From Branchiostoma floridae (taxonomy: Eukaryota; Chordata; Leptocardii; Amphioxiformes; Branchiostomatidae), in NCBI RefSeq assembly GCF_000003815.2, contig NC_049985.1, positions 14,104,411 to 14,168,410 on the forward strand: a stretch of 64,000 bases of DNA, in the 5' to 3' direction. This document shows positions 61,201 through 64,000 of the stretch, one piece after another (the stretch's first letter is position 1; each line of letters opens with the position of its first letter). Position numbers and translations under genes: made by a program. The notes beneath the pieces were generated by a model. It was not told where the DNA came from. It saw only the letters and a program-made list of their open reading frames with translations, and did not search any database.

Positions 61201-63834
61201 TGCTTTACAATGGTCCAACTCACCATCTGATACCCGTACTGTATGACCTTCTCGTTGTACTCTGACAGGGTGAAGTCTCCCAGCTCCGGCTTCTGTCTCT
61301 CCTTCTCGATGAAGTCGTTGACGGGTAAGCGTGTGTCGGCCGTGTCGATGGACTTGTCTATCTTGTTGTTGAAACAGCACTTACACTGTTTCCACTTCTT
61401 CTTTAACCAACTGGAAAGAAGAAGAATGGACTTGTAAAATTGGCTGTGCCTTGGTAGAGTTACAACAAGTACATTTGTGACATTTTGTCAGGATTTCATG
61501 CCTTCAGTTTTCCATACTGGTGACATTTGATTTGGATATTCAATACATGAAACTGTGCTTGATTGGTCTATCACATGTGTACTACTTTCATCTAACTCTG
61601 TCTAGTGTTATGTTCTTCTAAAGCCCTGTCCTTGGTGCTGATTGGATAGTTTAACTGTGCGTTTAGCTCATTGGACTATGCATTGTCCCTGTCCTTGGTG
61701 CTGACTGGATAGTTTAAATGTGCTTTCAGCTCATTGGTCTAAGCATTGTCCCTGTCCTTGGAGCTGATTGGATAGTTTAACTGTGCATTCAGCTCATTGG
61801 TCTAAGCATTGTCCCTGTCCTTGGTGCTGATTGGATAGTTCAGCTGTGCTTTCAGCTCATTGGTCTAAGTATTGTCCCTGTCCTTGGTGCTGATTGGATA
61901 GTTTAGCTGTGCTTTCAGCTCATTGAACTATGCATTGTTCCTGTCCTTGGTGCTGATTGGACAGTCTGACTGTACCTTCATCTCATTGGACCATGCATGG
62001 TACCTCTCCTTGGTGCTGATTGGATAGCCTAACTGTGCCTTCAGCTCATTGGAATATACAACATCCTTCCTTGTCTTTGTTGCTGATTGCTTAGTCTGAC
62101 TGCTAAGTTGACTAAAGCCTACATTGTCCCTGTCCATGGTGCTGATTGTTTAATGACTGTTTATTACAGTGAAGCATGCTTATTCCAGTATCTTACAACT
62201 CCAACAGATAACTTAAAACATGCTGATAGCTACTTACGGGAGCAGGAGGTCAGTGAAGACTTTGGGTGCAGGTTTGAAGAGCATGAGGATGAGAACTTGG
62301 AACGACAGTTCTGACATACACGTCTCGTCTATGCCACAGTCGTCCTTCAGAGGGAGTCCGAACCACGTGAAGAAGGTTTCGCCATGCTGATTGGGAAAAA
62401 AGACGGTTGTGTGGTTGTAAAGAAACAAAAATCCTTCACGTAACATCAAAGAACCCCACATACTTATTGAGAACAGTAGGGGTGACCCAGAGTTCATTAG
62501 TGGGTCTCCCATCACTACGACGGATGAGCGTTTCTCGTGCCTTGACCCCTCGTATGTGTATCTAGTCCAGTTTGTTTTGTCTGACCAAGTCGTGACCCAG
62601 AGTACTTGGTTGAAAAAGCATGCCTCAGTCAGGCTACTGTGTTGTTACATGAAAAGCCTGAAGATTATAGTTACTCTTATTTTCTTGGTCAGATGTTTTT
62701 GCGGTTTATTTTCTATCTTAAAAACCACCCTCAAGGAACTGCAGGAAATCTAGATCTTAGAAAGACATGAAGATGACAGCTGTTGGAGTAAAGACATACC
62801 TTTCTCACAAAAGCGATGTAAAACAGTGAGGCATAGCTGTTAGCAAACTGGAACGCAAAGAGCTTGATGATCAGGGCATCGTCATATCTCGTCTGCGTTC
62901 TGAAGTTTTCTGTAACACGAAAATGATAAAGATGGCAGCGTGAATAACCTGACAATAGTTTCAACATCTACAATAAGGGAGAGATATCTGATAAAAGAAC
63001 ACATATTTGATGTAATATTAATTCAATCTACAATATATGAAGTTGCAAAGGGCTAACAATTAAAGGAATATCATAGTCAAGACTACACGTAAAACATCAA
63101 TTATTTATATACATATTCATGAATAATTTCTATTAACATTCATGCATGTTTGAAGGTTACAAATTCTGTGTTTGGAACTAAGAACTTACCCCAGTCTGTT
63201 AACTTCACAGCTATCCACTTGTATACCTATAAGTAGAGCAGGTCAGAAGTTAGCAAATATTAGCAACTATTGCATTTACATTTGCCCAAATACCAATTTA
63301 CAATAGCATGGATTAAACTAAGTTATCTAAAAGTGAAAAAAAGTGAAAGCAACCTCAAACCAGTTTAGCTCACTGAAGAGCTAATTTTCCATAGATCGTG
63401 AAAGAGAAGACAGATACTCTGTATAGTATTTACTCTATATAGTATTTACTCTGAAAATTCTTTTTGACAAGCACAAGTGATGGACCATGGATAAAAGTAC
63501 TGTATTTATGACTGAAAGCCGTTTTCTATAGTGTGCATGTCAGGAGAGTAACAATTGACTGGATTTGAACTCCCAACTTCGTGGTCATTGTAGTCCTATG
63601 ACCAAGAAGTTGGGAGTTCACACACTGCATGCTGTATGGTATGTAAATAATTATTTGTCAGTTGAAGTTTAGACTACTGACCCATCCGAGCAGCATGATC
63701 GACACTGCGTTCATGCAGGATGAGCAGACGGTGGACAGCATCAGTCTCGTGAACATGTCTCCGCTCTGAAAGAAGATGCGTGCCCAGACTCGGTAGATGA
63801 TGACTCCTATCATGCTGATGATCACGATACAAAT
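55283..63834 (-). CDS. Anoctamin (TMEM16), C-terminal half, at least 12 exons
   Basis: Exons in transcript order: 63682-63834, 63190-63226, 62800-62909, 62238-62386, 61224-61410, 60409-60538, 59768-59901, 59205-59285, 58653-58718, 57960-58186, 56157-56225, 55283-55427; three optional exons are listed separately. The 5' half lies beyond the window. Anoctamins are dimeric Ca2+-activated chloride channels or lipid scramblases. Family features: KWIAVKLTDW, FAFQFANSYASLFYIAFVRK, the CGIDETCMSEL segment, LFAASFPLAPLLAILTNLFD, RRPLALIAQDIGTWYSILE and HLVFAVKWIIAYMIPDVP. The TM8 calcium site, EIRLD in ANO1, reads DMRVD here, keeping the second Asp and replacing Glu by Asp. The cytosolic tail ends in a Lys-rich cluster (RHRKKKKKK). 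The short loop before HLVF differs from ANO1; the paralog is not assigned. Confidence 0.92.
55802..56000. mobile_element. Foldback element with TAACCTATAT inverted repeats
   Basis: Left CTTTATCTGTGGGGTAACC continues to TATATTCGTT. Mirrored ends occur at 55921-55940 and again at 55971-55998. The outer pair gives arms of about 30 bp; the inner pair suggests nesting or internal duplication. Confidence 0.55.
56974..57003 (-). CDS. Candidate anoctamin cassette exon 3 (30 nt, GC donor)
   Basis: Acceptor CTCAG|GGG, donor AAAAG|GCAAGT. Phase 2 in, phase 2 out, adding ten residues (GSRRLEKGK core). A GC donor with otherwise perfect consensus is a recognised minor class. No transcript evidence available here. 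Confidence 0.4.
57190..57228 (-). CDS. Candidate anoctamin cassette exon 2 (39 nt)
   Basis: Acceptor CTCTAG|GAG and donor CTCA|GTAAGT. Phase 2 in, phase 2 out, encoding SSPSGNFLHLLA plus a junction codon. Confidence 0.45.
57436..57504 (-). CDS. Candidate anoctamin cassette exon 1 (69 nt)
   Basis: Acceptor TTAAAG|GCA and donor GTGCA|GTAAGA. Phase 2 in, phase 2 out, encoding QNGNEMGEDYTLQDTQGSPY and two further residues plus junction codons. Inserted in the cytosolic C-terminal tail between 57960 and 56225. Confidence 0.55.
60934..61202. mobile_element. Foldback element in anoctamin intron
   Basis: Arms of about 60-90 bp with mismatches: left AAGGTTGGGTCACAC then TATATTCAAGTCCGTAT; right mirrored, ending GTGTGAACCTT. 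GCTT occurs immediately outside both ends and may be a 4-bp target duplication. Confidence 0.55.
61624..62150 (+). repeat. 63-bp minisatellite, about 8.5 copies, anoctamin intron
   Basis: CCCTGTCCTTGGTGCTGATT recurs every 63 bases (61624, 61687, 61750, 61813, 61876, 61939, 62002, 62065, 62127). Units 1-5 are more alike than units 7-9. Confidence 0.9.
63567..63619. repeat. 22-bp hairpin with tRNA-like 3' half
   Basis: Arms 63567-63588 and 63598-63619 pair with one mismatch around a 9-base loop. The minus strand includes GAGTTCAAATCCAG, a B-box-like sequence, so it may derive from a tRNA or SINE. Confidence 0.55.
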
Positions 63835-64000
63835 CTGGGGACAAAACAGAAATATTCATAAGGTCTAAATAAGCACAGATATGCATTCTCTTTATCTTTA
63901 TAACTGTACTTTTTCTTGATGTAACAGCAAGATAGCTAGGACTGCCAAAAGGACATTGACACTTTTAGTTAATGGAATGGATAATGCTAACCATAAAACT

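Noticed and set aside
61928-62137. Minus-strand ORF with PISTKDR repeats
   Set aside because: It is part of the 63-bp minisatellite; other units have in-frame stops.

Overview
This window is eukaryotic nuclear DNA from an invertebrate deuterostome. It most resembles amphioxus (Branchiostoma), judged by the mix of families, the small phase-consistent introns and the dense short foldback transposons. That assignment is inference; no species marker is visible. Genes are intron-rich with GT-AG junctions. I rebuilt them by joining short open exons whose phases match and whose translations continue recognised families.

Layout: (1) 116-2516, minus, a leucine-rich-repeat Roc-COR (ROCO/MFHAS1-like) protein, interrupted by an assembly gap and running out of the window. 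(2) 2517-8262, long non-coding stretch with a second gap. (3) 8263-13107, plus, D-amino-acid oxidase, nine coding exons, 342 aa. (4) 14329-17641, plus, tRNA-dihydrouridine synthase 3-like, two exons, 676 aa, with a LINE reverse-transcriptase fragment antisense in its intron. (5) 19293-20976, plus, NTF2-like mRNA export cofactor NXT, four exons, 136 aa. (6) 23029-32461, minus, a CD36-family scavenger receptor of LIMP-2/SCARB2 type, 13 exons, 495 aa, with a dileucine lysosomal signal. (7) 33293-45822, plus, a sphingosine-1-phosphate-phosphatase/LPP-delta-like PAP2 enzyme, 12 exons, 465 aa. (8) 48556-50673, minus, an unrecognised gene with a mitochondrial-like N-terminus. (9) 53145-53585, plus, an unrecognised ORF. 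(10) 55283-63834, minus, the C-terminal half of an anoctamin (TMEM16), continuing beyond the right edge.

The genes do not form a pathway. DAO, DUS3L and NXT are co-oriented, NXT and LIMP-2 converge, and LIMP-2 and the PAP2 gene are head-to-head 831 bp apart. The PAP2 enzyme and LIMP-2 both concern lipid and endomembrane biology, but adjacency alone does not show a functional link.

The most notable structure is in introns: several short foldback elements with 8-bp target-site duplications (hAT-type MITEs), tRNA-derived SINEs, minisatellites, and two introns of the PAP2 gene where the 3' splice site itself has been tandemly duplicated upstream of the real exon. The anoctamin tail contains three small exon candidates, all phase 2-to-2, that would allow modular alternative C-termini. 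I saw no rRNA, CRISPR, operon or convincing functional tRNA gene.
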